The position numbers and the translations under genes are program-made. Of a stretch of DNA of 62,618 nt, positions 9,189 to 19,302 are shown one piece after another. This DNA is from Tannerellaceae bacterium (GTDB lineage Bacteria; Bacteroidota; Bacteroidia; Bacteroidales; Tannerellaceae). The first letter of the stretch is position 1. Every line of letters begins with the position of its first letter. The notes under the pieces are model-generated. The model saw only the letters and a program-made list of their open reading frames with translations, did not search any database and was not told the origin of the DNA. The stretch lies in assembly GCA_021201295.1 (NCBI GenBank), contig JAJQFE010000005.1, positions 1 to 62,618 on the forward strand, written 5' to 3'.

Positions 9189-9386
9189 ATGCGTATCAAT
9201 AAAGATCTGGTAGATGCAATCATGATGCTTACATTTATCATACTGGTATTAACAGGAACATCTGATTTTGAAAATACAGTTACAAAAGATTTGGTAATGA
9301 TTGGATTAGGAATCGTAGCTGTCGCGATGATCATACTACGGGTATTGAATGCACGCAATCCCGAAGACAAAGAAAGTCACCACTGA
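9189..9386 (+). CDS. Small two-helix membrane protein
   Basis: A 65-residue protein with two hydrophobic segments (about 8-24 and 36-52), a short periplasmic or cytoplasmic loop and a polar tail (NARNPEDKESHH). Its layout matches the gene just upstream and the 56-residue membrane protein inside the 2-oxoacid oxidoreductase operon (19095-19265): an acidic start, then helix-loop-helix. It may be a member of the same loose family. The function is unknown. Confidence 0.5.
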   Translation: MRINKDLVDAIMMLTFIILVLTGTSDFENTVTKDLVMIGLGIVAVAMIILRVLNARNPEDKESHH

Positions 9387-10288
9387 TTTTCAAACTAACG
9401 GAATGTTCCCTGCTTCCTGTTGTCACCTGGATATACAACCAACGTTATTCTATTTACGTTTTTCTGCCTTACATAATAACTTGCTGTTTTACAAAAATAA
9501 GGTTGGTGTACCTGACAACGGGAAGTGGGACATTCTATTTATATAACTGTGTATCCAGTTTTTTTAAATAAAAAGCAGCATATACAAACCAAGCTTAGTC
9601 CAGACTTTTTAAACAGACCATCCTTTAGTAAAGAATATTTCTACAAATTAAATCTAAAAAGCCTTTTATTATTAAAATATTTTATTAACTTTACCAACAA
9701 ACAGAGAATAAATCAATATATAAATCCTGTGTTGGAAGAAGAACATATTTTGTTAGCCAACTAATTTTAAAATGAATTCATATGAAACATCCGGTTTTAT
9801 CTATTTATTAAAAAGGATAAGGCACCTACTGTTTTTCCATAGCCCGAAAATCAGTTGCACCCCAACAGAAAGAAAACATATCCCTTGACTGTATAATGAG
9901 CTATTTCATATAACAGTAACTACGTACACAACTAAGTCAAATATCCGGTTGCTTTTTGAAGAATATATCCTGAATCTACATCCGGATCTAATATTTAAAG
10001 GTTTTTTGCTCAACAAACAAGACAATTATTTACTATAAAAAAACTTTTTATACAAATAGCTGAAAAAAGTCATCAGATAGGAACATCAGTATCCTGGCAG
10101 ATCAAATAAATTCAATCAGACCTCATATTCAGTTACATGGACATGAGATCTATCCTCTCCGGGAGAATTCTTTATACCTATAAGTAGAGAGAAATGAAGC
10201 TATATTGTTTATAAACATTTATATATAATGTATGCTTACACCTTAATAACTGGTGTATGTTTATTTCTAACTTTTAAATCATCATCTT
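9387..10288. other. AT-rich intergenic region without a convincing gene
   Basis: About 900 bases separate the small membrane protein from the sugar cluster. The open frames here (for example 9525-9764) have low-complexity, Lys/Asn/Leu-rich products with no domain, and I do not accept them. Near 10215-10262 an imperfect palindrome (TGCTTACACC ... GGTGTATG) lies about 30 bases before the oxidoreductase start and could be an operator. The stretch may contain gene relics too decayed to recognise. Confidence 0.45.
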
Positions 10289-11803
10289 ATGAAAAACGTC
10301 TCAAGAAGAAATTTCCTAAAAACAGGAGCCGTAGCAGCAGCCGGCCTGACCATTGTACCCCATTCCGTACTGGGCAGATCATTCGGCCATACCGCTCCCA
10401 GTGACAAATTAAACATCGCAGGAATCGGTGTCGGAGGTATGGGACGCCGAAACCTCGCGAATATGAACACGGAAAATATAGTGGCTTTATGCGATGTAGA
10501 CTGGGCATACGCAGACAAAACGTTTAAAGACTATCCGAATGCCAGAAGATTCAAAGACTGGAGGAACATGTTTGATGAAATGAGTCAGTCCATTGATGCG
10601 ATTATGGTGGCTACTCCTGATCATACCCATGCTGGCGTAACCGCACATGCCATCACCTTAGGAAAACACTGTTATACACAAAAACCGCTTACACATTCCG
10701 TATACGAATCCCGTCTGTTAACCCAATTAGCGGCTAAATACAAAGTAGCAACCCAGATGGGTAATCAAGGAAATTCATTTGACTGGTGCCGGCAAATTGC
10801 CGAGTGGATACAGGCTGGTGTCATAGAAGAAGTATATGAAGTGCACTGTTGGACAGACCGTCCCATCTGGCCACAAGGACTCCAACAACCCAAAGAGTCA
10901 CAAAAAATCCCTAAAACATTAGACTGGGATCTGTTTATCGGACCGGCAGAAAAATGTCCCTATCATTCCGTTTATACTCCATGGAACTGGAGAGGCTGGT
11001 GGGACTTTGGAACAGGAGCTTTAGGGGATATGGCCTGCCACATTATGGACCCGCTATACTGGGCATTAGACCTGAAATATCCGACCCGCGTCATAGGCAG
11101 CTCCACGTTAAGTAATTTCTATTCCCATCCGCATGCACAGGTTGTTACCTATACCTTTCCCGCCCGTCCGAACAAAGGAAAGATCAAAATGCCGGAAGTC
11201 AAAGTTCATTGGTATGACGGTGGACTGATGCCACCCAGGCCGGAAGAATTAAAAGCAGGTCAGATGATGGGAGATGAGAACGGAGGCATTCTGTTTATAG
11301 GTACCAAAGGTAAGATCATGACCGGATGCTATGGCATGAACCCTACCCTTTTACCATTCTCCGATATGGAACATTTTAATCAACCCGCTCCTACTCTCCC
11401 CCGTGTAAAAGGAGTAAACGGGGATATCTGGAAAACTACTGCCCATGAACAGGACTGGATCCGGGCCTGTAAAGAATCCCCGGACCATCGTACAGAAGCC
11501 TCTTCCCATTTCGGATTTTCAGGACCTTTCAATGAAATGGCGGTAATGGGTGTACTGGCCGTGCGGTTATCCGGCTTACAAGGCCTGCACCGGGAACTGG
11601 AATGGGACGGAGAAAACATGGAGTTTACCAATATCTCCCCGAACGACAAGATCAAAATTGTGACAGTAGACGACTTCAAAGTGATAGACGGAGATCCGCG
11701 CTTCGACCGCAGATTTACAGAATTCAGTGCAGCAGACATGGCGAAAGAGTGGATCAGACATACCTATCAGAATGGCTTCTCCCTGCCGGAAATGCCTCAA
11801 TAA
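10289..11803 (+). CDS. Gfo/Idh/MocA family oxidoreductase with Tat signal
   Basis: A 504-residue NAD(P)-dependent sugar oxidoreductase. The N-terminus has a twin-arginine signal (SRRNFLKTGAVAAAGL), so it is probably exported folded to the periplasm. The Rossmann motif GIGVGGMGRRN follows, then the catalytic-loop region TQKPLTH (the EKP-type motif) and a C-terminal alpha/beta domain. Secreted members of this family in Bacteroidota oxidise or de-oxidise glycosides bound to NAD. It is the first gene of a cluster with an epimerase-like protein and SusC/SusD, 20 bases ahead of the next gene, which suggests a role in processing one imported glycoside. The exact substrate is unknown. Confidence 0.88.
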   Translation: MKNVSRRNFLKTGAVAAAGLTIVPHSVLGRSFGHTAPSDKLNIAGIGVGGMGRRNLANMNTENIVALCDVDWAYADKTFKDYPNARRFKDWRNMFDEMSQSIDAIMVATPDHTHAGVTAHAITLGKHCYTQKPLTHSVYESRLLTQLAAKYKVATQMGNQGNSFDWCRQIAEWIQAGVIEEVYEVHCWTDRPIWPQGLQQPKESQKIPKTLDWDLFIGPAEKCPYHSVYTPWNWRGWWDFGTGALGDMACHIMDPLYWALDLKYPTRVIGSSTLSNFYSHPHAQVVTYTFPARPNKGKIKMPEVKVHWYDGGLMPPRPEELKAGQMMGDENGGILFIGTKGKIMTGCYGMNPTLLPFSDMEHFNQPAPTLPRVKGVNGDIWKTTAHEQDWIRACKESPDHRTEASSHFGFSGPFNEMAVMGVLAVRLSGLQGLHRELEWDGENMEFTNISPNDKIKIVTVDDFKVIDGDPRFDRRFTEFSAADMAKEWIRHTYQNGFSLPEMPQ

Positions 11804-11823
11804 TTCCTTAAAAATCCATATAT

Positions 11824-12708
11824 ATGAACAAGATCTATTTTATAATTACCACGCTTGTATGTGCACTGATAACCTGCCCTGTCCAGGCACAAACCAAAGC
11901 AGAAAAACACGGTTGGCGTCTCGCTATCTAATCCTACTCCTTCCACCGTTTTACCCTACCGGAAGCCTTCGATAAAACGAAAGAATTAGGTATTAATTAT
12001 ATAGAAGTCTATCCGGGCCATCGGTTAGGTGAACCATGGGGGAATCAGGTATTTGGCTATCAGATGGATGAACAAACCCGGCAGGAGATTAAAGAACTGG
12101 CCGCCTCCAACGGGGTCCGGATCGTAGGGACCGGAGTCTTTATGACAGACCAGCCGGAAGAATGGGAACAAATGTTCCGGTTTGCCCAATCCATGGAAAT
12201 GGAATTTATCACTTGTGAACCGGCTCTCAAAGACTGGGACCTGGTAGAAAGCTTAGCTAAAAAATACCAGGTACAGGTATCCGTCCACAATCATCCACAG
12301 CCTTCTGACTATTGGAAACCGGAACTTCTGTTAGATCAGATTTCCGGACGAAGCCCCATCATAGGTTCCTGCGCAGACGTAGGGCACTGGAAACGGGAAG
12401 AGCTTAACCAGATGGAATGCCTGAAAAAACTGGAAGGCCGTATCGTATTCCTCCATTTTAAAGACATAGCAGAGAAACAGGCCGGAGAGGAAGAACAGCA
12501 CGATGTGATCTGGGGCAGAGGAATCCTGAACGTAAAACAGATGCTCCGGGAACTGAAAAGACAAAAATTCAAAGGAGTATTTTCTATTGAATATGAATAT
12601 AACTGGGATCATTCCGTACCTGATATCAAACAATGTCTCGACTACTTTGAACAAGTATGTGAAGAGATCCTCGGAAACACAACAAACCTTTTATCTAACC
12701 TATTTTAA
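11824..12708 (+). pseudogene. Sugar phosphate isomerase/epimerase (TIM barrel) with in-frame TAA
   Basis: The gene starts with a signal peptide (MNKIYFIITTLVCALITC ... QAQ). After GWRLAI it meets TAA at 11929-11931, and the same frame then continues SYSFHRFTLPEAFDKTKELG to the end at 12708. Reading the TAA as CAA (Gln) restores a full protein of about 294 residues, since Gln fits the family pattern WRLAIQSYSF. Later features are VHNHPQ and the metal-binding region DVGHW plus HFKD, as in xylose isomerase-like TIM barrels that bind a divalent metal. It probably acts with the preceding oxidoreductase on a keto-sugar. A start at 12064 would remove the first barrel strands. Confidence 0.8.
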
Positions 12709-12720
12709 ACTCTGAGAATC

Positions 12721-15700
12721 ATGAAAAACTCTCTCTTGAAAAAAACTATTTGGATAGGGTATTGCCTGACAATAAGCTCCCTGCAACCTATCCTAAGGGC
12801 AGAACATCCGGAAAAGGTTCATACCATTCCGTCTGTCCAACAAACCAAACGGATTACAGGAACAGTCACAGACCAGAAAGGTGATCCTCTGATTGGTGTG
12901 AACGTCACAGTGAAAGAAGGAATGACCGGAACCATTACCGATGTGGAGGGGAATTATCAGATAGAAAACCTCCCTTCCCATGCCACCCTTTCCTTCTCGT
13001 ATATCGGCTATTTAACCCAGGAAATACAGGTGAGAACCCAGTCGATTATACATATTACCTTACTGGAAGACACACAAGCTCTGGATGAAGTGGTAGTAGT
13101 AGGATATGGATCTTTCAAAAAACGGGACTTAACCGGAGCTATCTCCCAGGTCAGAGGAGAGGATATTGCCAGTCTACCCCTGTGTAGTGCAGCCGATGCC
13201 CTACAGGAAAAAGCAGCCGGTGTAACCATTATTTCTTCCTCCAGTAGTCCGGGATCTATGGGAATAGTCTGGATCCGGGGAGTAGGAACGATAAACAGTA
13301 ACGAGCCGTTATATGTAGTAGACGGATTACCCCAGGAAGATATCGGATGGTTAAATGCCCGGGATATTGAAAGTCTGGAAGTCCTGAAAGATGCTTCCTC
13401 ACAAGCGATCTACGGGGCCCGTGCAGCCAACGGCGTGATCCTCATATCTACCAAAAAAAGGAAGTAGCGCAGAGAACTACAACACCAGTATTGAGTTTGA
13501 TATGAGTATCGGTTTCCAGAATATTCCTAAACGATATGATATGCTGGATGCAGCCGGCTTTATGGAATACCGTAACCGTGCCTATGTAGCAGCTGGTAAA
13601 GAGCTAATGGATGATTTTGCCACAGCAGAAAAAAGAGAACGGATCCTGACCTTCCTGGAAAAGAATGGAGGAAGAGCCGGTACAGACTGGTGGAAAGAAA
13701 CGACCCGTTCCACACTGAAAACACCAATTCAGAATTACAACCTGGCTCTTTCAGGAGGAATGAGTAAATTGCGGTACCGGACCAGTTTCGGATATATGAG
13801 CCAGGAAGGGATTCTGAGAGGTTCGGACTACGACCGTCTGAACGGCCGCCTGAACTTAGATTCCAAAGTCACCCCATGGATGAACTTCTCCGCCAACATC
13901 AACGTGATCTATGAATCCAGAAGAAATATAACAGAAAATGAGCCTATACGGGTACTGTATTCAGTACGGTCACTGCCGATCCCATCACTCCCGTATACAG
14001 AGATAATCTGGTAGACATACCTGATTTCCTGTACGCAAGGTTGATGGATCGTTACGAACTGACGAATCCCTGGTCCCGGTATGCAGGTGTGCTCTACTCT
14101 AACAAACCCAATACAGTAGCACAGACCGACCGCCGGGCTGAAAATGTCTGGACCGGGATCCAGACCAAAAGTAACGTGGCCGGAGAAATCAAACTATTTC
14201 CCTTCCTGACTTTTAAATCTACCATAGCAGTGGACCTGATCCGGGGATTAAGTAGCAGTTTTGATCCCAGTTATTATCTGGATGGCGATGAATACAATAC
14301 CTACACCAAAGTGAGCCGCACCAGCTACAATACAGATTACTGGGTGTTTGATAACTACTTCACCTACAACCAGAAATTCGATAAACATACGGTCAATGCC
14401 ATGGTGGGCACATCTGCCGAAAAAAAGCGTTACGAAGAGATCAGTGCCTCCAAAGAGGGTATGGTAAACAATGATCCCAGCCAGCGGATACTAAACGCAG
14501 GAACCATCAACCCGGCGGCCAGCGGATACATCACAACACAGACGCTAAATTCCTATTTCGGACGTCTATTCTACTCTTACAACGACCGGTATATGGTCAC
14601 CGGAAATATCCGCTACGATGGCTCATCAGCATTTGCCAAAGGGAACAAATGGGGTGTTTTCCCCTCCGTGTCCGCCGGATGGAATTTCTCAGAAGAAAAG
14701 TTCCTGCATACGATCGACTGGCTTTCCCAGGGTAAACTCCGTATAGGATGAGGAGAAATCAGCAATCAAAACCTGAAAAACACCTCCGGAGCCTATCTGA
14801 ACACCTACAAAGATGGAAGCTACTATCTGTTTGGAAATTCATTGGCTCCCACCCTATCCGGTTTACGAAACCAGGTAGGGAATCCGGACCTGAAATGGGA
14901 AACGACCCGCCAGTGGGACCTGGGTATAGACCTGGCATTCTTCGACGGCTCCCTGAAACTGAATTTCGACTATTTTGACCGGCAGACTTCCGATATGTTA
15001 GTACAGGTTCCTCTGCCTACCACCTTAGGACTGCCGAACAATCCATGGATAAACGCAGGAAGCGTAAGTAACCGGGGAGTCGAACTAACCATCGGATACG
15101 ATGGAATAGCAGGCAAAGAGTTCAACTATCATATTAACGGAAATATCTCAACCTACCGGAATAAAGTAAAAAGCTTAGGTAGCGGAGCAAACATACCTGG
15201 TAAAGATATTCATTTAGGCTACTACACCTACACAATGATCGAACCAGGCATGCCAATCGGTTATTTCTACGGATTTAAAACCGACGGAGTCTTCCAGACA
15301 CAGGAAGAAATCGACCACTACATCCACAACGGCCAGGTCGTAATGCCCGGAGCAAAACCGGGAGACCTCAAATTTATAGATCTCAACGAAGACGGGAAGT
15401 TAGATGATGAAGACCGTACCCTGATAGGAAATCCACATCCGGACTTCACCTTCGGACTAACAGTAGGTGGCGAATACAAAGGCTTTGACTTTTCCCTATT
15501 CTTCCAGGGGTCCATAGGGAATGATATCCTGAATATCATCAAATATGATATTTACTTCGGCACAGGTTGGTACAATGCCCCTAAAGACATTCTTACTACC
15601 TATTGGAATGGCGCAGGCAGCACCAACAAAAACTTTGCCATCGATGCAGACAGCTGTATGAATCTCGAAATGTCAGAATGGTATGTAGAAGATGGTTCCT

Positions 15701-15939
15701 ATGTACGTTTAAAAAACATCCAGTTAGGATATACCATTCCCAGACAGATTACCCGGAAATTCTCCCTCAACACACTACGCATCTATGTGGCCGCCCAGAA
15801 TCTGTTCACGATCACAGGCTATTCAGGGCTGGATCCGGAGATTGGAGAAGTGAATAACAATCCGCTCTACACAGGGGTAGACATGGGTTTTTATCCCCAG
15901 GCCAGAACGTATATGTTTGGACTTAATATGAAATTCTAA
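12721..15939 (+). pseudogene. SusC/RagA-family TonB-dependent transporter, three lesions
   Basis: The reading begins with a signal peptide, then a carboxypeptidase-regulatory-like domain (ITGTVTDQKGDPLIGVNV) and the TonB-box region (LDEVVVVGYG). The plug and barrel follow, ending in YMFGLNMKF. The frame breaks at an A7 run (13453-13459; six As would restore it) and again by a one-base loss near 13955-13966. A TGA at 14749-14751 sits where SusC proteins have Trp (LRIGWGE). Rebuilt length is about 1070 residues. It would form the outer-membrane pore under the SusD lid encoded 17 bases downstream. As written the gene gives no working transporter. Confidence 0.88.
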
Positions 15940-15956
15940 TTTTAAACGCACACGAT

Positions 15957-17603
15957 ATGAAAACACTCAATCAATCAGCCACCTTCCTGTGGCTTCTCTG
16001 CATAACCGGAAGCCTGTTTTTCAGTTGTACAGCAGACTTTCTCGAGAGACCTCCTTTAGGATCCTTAGACGAAGACACTTATATAGGAACAGAAGAAGCA
16101 GGATTCAAACTGTTAGTAAATTGTTATCTGCCCTTAGCAGCTAACTGGGAATACCAGAACATGCGATTTGATATAGGAGACCAGCTCACAGACGATGTAG
16201 CAAAAGGAGGTTCCGATGCCGGAGACCGTTCCACCATTACAGAGCTAACCCGGGGAAACCCGTTAGCGACCAACACACTTCTGACAGACCTCTGGAACCA
16301 TCGCTATAAAACAGCTATCTCCGCCTGCAACGTATTTCTGAACCTCATCACCACGGAAACCGAACTAATCGAATCCGGAGGAGCTTTAGTCTCTGAAGCC
16401 AAGAAAAGACGCTGGATAGCAGAAGCTCATTTTCTCCGGGCCTTCTACTATTACGACCTGGCAACGGTTTTTGTTAATATTCCTCTTATTCAGGAGCCTA
16501 TGAATGCCATAGACAAAAATGATATCGTGAAGTCAGACAAAGAAGCCGTCAAAGCATTTATCTTGGCAGATCTTGAAAAAGCCCTCAACGAAAGCAATAT
16601 ACCAGGAGCAGGAGACCTGTCCTCTTCCGAACTGGGAAGAGTAACTAAAGAAGCAATCAGGGCCTTCCGTGCCAGAGTCTACCTGTTCTACGGAGACTAT
16701 GCCTCTGCCCTGCCAGACCTGAAAGCAGTCATCGATTCCGGGCAGTTCGATTTGGTAGACGACTACGAAGACCTGTTCAACAGTGCCGAAAAAGGCTATA
16801 AATCCAGAGAAGCAGTATTTATTACCTTGTGCGACTATATCGCCAGCTACACAGAAGGCAGTGTCTGCCCGATCATGAACGTAGGCCGGGGAGCTGTCGG
16901 AGGCTGGGGAGGAGACTGTCCGACCCATGACTTAGTCAGCGAATATGAAACAGGAGATCCCCGCTTGGTACATACGGTGATGTCTACTGGTGATATTTTC
17001 GTTAAACCGGATGGTTCCGAAGAACTTCATGATTATTCCGGGTATGACAACTTCACGCAGCAACACAGCCGGAAACAATATCCGGACTGGAGCCGCCGCC
17101 CTACAGGAAATCTCCAACAGACAGACTGGACCTACTATCATATCCGCTATGCAGACGTACTCTTAATGTATGCGGAATGTCTGTTGGAAACCGGAGGAGA
17201 TAAACAGGAAGTAGCAGACATCCTGAATAAAATACGGTACCGGGCATTCGTCACTACCTCTCCGGTAGACACCTATGCCAAACACCGGAAGTTTAACATA
17301 CCCGAAGCAGAACGGATCACCGAAGCAGTCTTCCATGAAAAATACAAAATCAGGGTAACCGATGACCTGACAGCCGCCCTACGCCATGAACGGCGCATCG
17401 AACTGGCAGGAGAAGGCTTACGTTTCTATGACCTCATACGCTGGGGAGCCTTCACCGCCACCATGCAATCATTCAGTCAAACAGCAGAAGGAATCTATTC
17501 CGGGGCAGGCACCATGGTTTCTGGCAAAACCTGGCCCTACCCCATACCCCAAAGCGAGATTGACTATGTCGGAGGCGCATTGACACAGAACGATAACTAC
17601 TAA
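15957..17603 (+). CDS. SusD/RagB family nutrient-binding lipoprotein
   Basis: A 548-residue surface lipoprotein. The signal ends in the lipobox FFSC with Cys at residue 24, followed by TADFLERPPLG, a common SusD start. Helical TPR-like repeats follow (RAFYYYDLATVFVNIPLI, AYLF-like segments). The conserved SusD C-terminal parts are present: YHIRYADVLLMYAE and ERRIELAGEGLRFYDLIRWG. It would bind a glycan and cap the SusC pore. The gene is intact while its SusC partner is broken. A strong hairpin lies just after the stop, so this is the last gene of the cluster. Confidence 0.93.
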   Translation: MKTLNQSATFLWLLCITGSLFFSCTADFLERPPLGSLDEDTYIGTEEAGFKLLVNCYLPLAANWEYQNMRFDIGDQLTDDVAKGGSDAGDRSTITELTRGNPLATNTLLTDLWNHRYKTAISACNVFLNLITTETELIESGGALVSEAKKRRWIAEAHFLRAFYYYDLATVFVNIPLIQEPMNAIDKNDIVKSDKEAVKAFILADLEKALNESNIPGAGDLSSSELGRVTKEAIRAFRARVYLFYGDYASALPDLKAVIDSGQFDLVDDYEDLFNSAEKGYKSREAVFITLCDYIASYTEGSVCPIMNVGRGAVGGWGGDCPTHDLVSEYETGDPRLVHTVMSTGDIFVKPDGSEELHDYSGYDNFTQQHSRKQYPDWSRRPTGNLQQTDWTYYHIRYADVLLMYAECLLETGGDKQEVADILNKIRYRAFVTTSPVDTYAKHRKFNIPEAERITEAVFHEKYKIRVTDDLTAALRHERRIELAGEGLRFYDLIRWGAFTATMQSFSQTAEGIYSGAGTMVSGKTWPYPIPQSEIDYVGGALTQNDNY

Positions 17604-17615
17604 ATGATAGAACAA

Positions 17616-17668
17616 CCATAGAAAATTGTCCCTAAAAAGAATAATCTTTCAGGGTCAATTTTCTATGG
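17616..17668 (+). terminator. Long hairpin terminating the sugar cluster
   Basis: An 18-base arm (17616-17633) pairs with 17651-17668 with one mismatch, around a 17-base loop. It starts 13 bases after the susD stop. No long T-run follows, so it may act as a processing or bidirectional block. Confidence 0.65.
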
Positions 17669-17683
17669 TCAAAGACTAATTCA

Positions 17684-17714
17684 TTGGCTTGTATCCGAAA
17701 GTTTGCTAACTTTG
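17684..17714 (+). promoter_or_regulatory. Promoter of the 2-oxoacid oxidoreductase operon
   Basis: TTG at 17684-17686 and TAACTTTG at 17707-17714 are 20 bases apart, which matches the Bacteroidota -33/-7 pattern. The ferredoxin ATG lies 55 bases downstream. Confidence 0.65.
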
Positions 17715-17768
17715 GGCGTCAAACAATACATAACTCCATGCAGAGTTATATGGTAAAGCAAATTGGAT

Positions 17769-17996
17769 ATGGCGAAAATAAAAGGTACCGTGGTGGTGAA
17801 CACGGAGCGATGCAAAGGATGTAACCTATGCGTAGTGTCCTGTCCCTCTGATGTTCTGGAACTACATCCACGGGAAGTGAACAATAAAGGCTATCACTAC
17901 GTCTATATGAAAAATCCGGATAGTTGTATCGGATGTGCCAACTGCGGATTAGTTTGTCCGGACGGCTGTCTGACCATCTACAAAGTAAAACTCTAA
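17769..17996 (+). CDS. 4Fe-4S ferredoxin subunit of 2-oxoacid oxidoreductase
   Basis: A 75-residue protein with two 4Fe-4S cluster motifs, CKGCNLCVVSCP and CIGCANCGLVCP. This is the delta-type subunit that carries electrons from the TPP-bound intermediate to ferredoxin. The ATG at 17769 is preferred to an upstream TTG because the sequence then begins MAKIKGTVVVN like other members. The alpha subunit starts 15 bases later. The gene is the first of a four-subunit operon whose order (delta, alpha, small membrane protein, beta, gamma) is that of VOR/KOR-type enzymes. Confidence 0.92.
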   Translation: MAKIKGTVVVNTERCKGCNLCVVSCPSDVLELHPREVNNKGYHYVYMKNPDSCIGCANCGLVCPDGCLTIYKVKL

Positions 17997-18010
17997 AACA
18001 AAATCAACCT

Positions 18011-19090
18011 ATGACAGAAGAGATTAGACTGATGAAGGGAAACGAAGCGATTGCTCATGCTGCTATCCGCTACGGGACCGATGGGTACTTTGGTTATCCG
18101 ATCACCCCCAAGTCAGAAATATTAGAGACACTGATGGCCGAAATGCCCTGGAAAACTACCGGCATGGTAGTCCTGCAGGCAGAAAGTGAAGTCGCCGCTA
18201 TCAATATGGTCTATGGAGGTGCAGGCTCAGGCAAACGGGTGATGACCTCCTCCTCCAGTCCGGGGATCAGCCTGAAACAGGAAGGAATCTCCTACATTGC
18301 AGGAGCAGACCTACCCTGCCTGATCATAAATATTATGCGCGGAGGCCCCGGGTTAGGAACCATTCAACCGAGCCAGGCAGACTACTTCCAGACCGTAAAA
18401 GGAGGTGGACACGGAGACTACCGGCTCATTACCCTGGCACCCTCCTCCGTGCAGGAAATGGCAGATTTTGTAGGATTAGGATTTGACCTGGCCTTTCAAT
18501 ATTCCAACCCGGCCATGATCCTGGCAGACGGGATCATCGGACAAATGATGGAAAAAGTGGTCCTCCCCCCCTACCGCCCACGGAAAACCGAAGAAGAGAT
18601 CCGGAAAGAGTCTCCCTGGGCCGTACAGGGAAAATTGCCCTTTCAGCCCCCCCATGTGATCACCTCCTTAGAATTAGACGCTGCTAAAATGGAGGAAAAC
18701 AACCTGCGTTTCCAGGCCAAATACAGACAAATAGAAGCCAACGAAGTCAGATATGAAGAATTCCGGTGCGAAGATGCAGACTACCTGCTGATTGCCTTTG
18801 GTTCCTCAGCCCGTATCTGCCAGAAAGTCGTAGAGATTGCCCGTGCCGAAGGCATCCGGTTAGGACTCCTACGTCCCATCACCCTCTGGCCTTTCCCGGC
18901 ACAGGCCATTGCCACCTATGCAGACCAGGTCAAAGGTATGCTATCCGTAGAACTGAACGCAGGCCAGATGGTAGAAGATGTCCGGCTGGCCGTAAACGGG
19001 AAAGTGAAAGTAGAACACTTCGGACGCTTAGGAGGGATTGTCTTCACCCCGGACGAAGTATTGAATGCACTCAAAGAAAAATTAGGTTAA
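18011..19090 (+). CDS. 2-oxoacid:ferredoxin oxidoreductase subunit alpha (VorB/KorA-like)
   Basis: A 359-residue alpha subunit. It holds the pyrimidine-binding and subunit-contact regions FGYPITPKSEILE, SGKRVMTSSSSPGISL and PCLIINIMRGGPGLG, and a C-terminal transketolase-C-like domain (SVELNAGQMVEDVRLAV). It decarboxylates branched-chain 2-oxoacids or 2-oxoglutarate to acyl-CoA with reduction of ferredoxin. The sequence resembles VorB more than KorA, but this rests on pattern memory. ATG 18011 is chosen because MTEEIRLMKGNEA begins the family consensus; the upstream extension overlaps the ferredoxin gene. Confidence 0.9.
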   Translation: MTEEIRLMKGNEAIAHAAIRYGTDGYFGYPITPKSEILETLMAEMPWKTTGMVVLQAESEVAAINMVYGGAGSGKRVMTSSSSPGISLKQEGISYIAGADLPCLIINIMRGGPGLGTIQPSQADYFQTVKGGGHGDYRLITLAPSSVQEMADFVGLGFDLAFQYSNPAMILADGIIGQMMEKVVLPPYRPRKTEEEIRKESPWAVQGKLPFQPPHVITSLELDAAKMEENNLRFQAKYRQIEANEVRYEEFRCEDADYLLIAFGSSARICQKVVEIARAEGIRLGLLRPITLWPFPAQAIATYADQVKGMLSVELNAGQMVEDVRLAVNGKVKVEHFGRLGGIVFTPDEVLNALKEKLG

Positions 19091-19094
19091 ACCT

Positions 19095-19265
19095 ATGATG
19101 CGTGGTAGTAAATTAGACGAAATCATGACTTTGATATTCATGATCCTGGCAATCGGAGCAGTCATTTGCTTTTTCGTAGTCAACAACCGTATGGTATTCC
19201 TCGGATTCGGAGGAACAGCCGTCATCCTTCGACTGGTCCAATACGTCCTGAGATTTATAAAATAG
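19095..19265 (+). CDS. Small membrane protein within the oxidoreductase operon
   Basis: A 56-residue product starting MMRGSKLDEIMTL, with two hydrophobic segments (about 11-26 and 33-50) and a basic end (RFIK). It begins four bases after the alpha-subunit stop and ends 37 bases before the beta-subunit start, so it is translated as part of the operon. Its layout matches the pair of small membrane proteins at 8939-9386. It could tether the oxidoreductase to the membrane or help a redox partner; this is inference only. Confidence 0.6.
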   Translation: MMRGSKLDEIMTLIFMILAIGAVICFFVVNNRMVFLGFGGTAVILRLVQYVLRFIK

Positions 19266-19302
19266 CGGAAAATTATCCAGTATCAATGCTCAATTAATAT
19301 AC

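Noticed and set aside
9525-9764. Open frame of 79 codons in the AT-rich gap
   Set aside because: Low-complexity Lys/Asn/Leu-rich product with no family pattern; likely chance.
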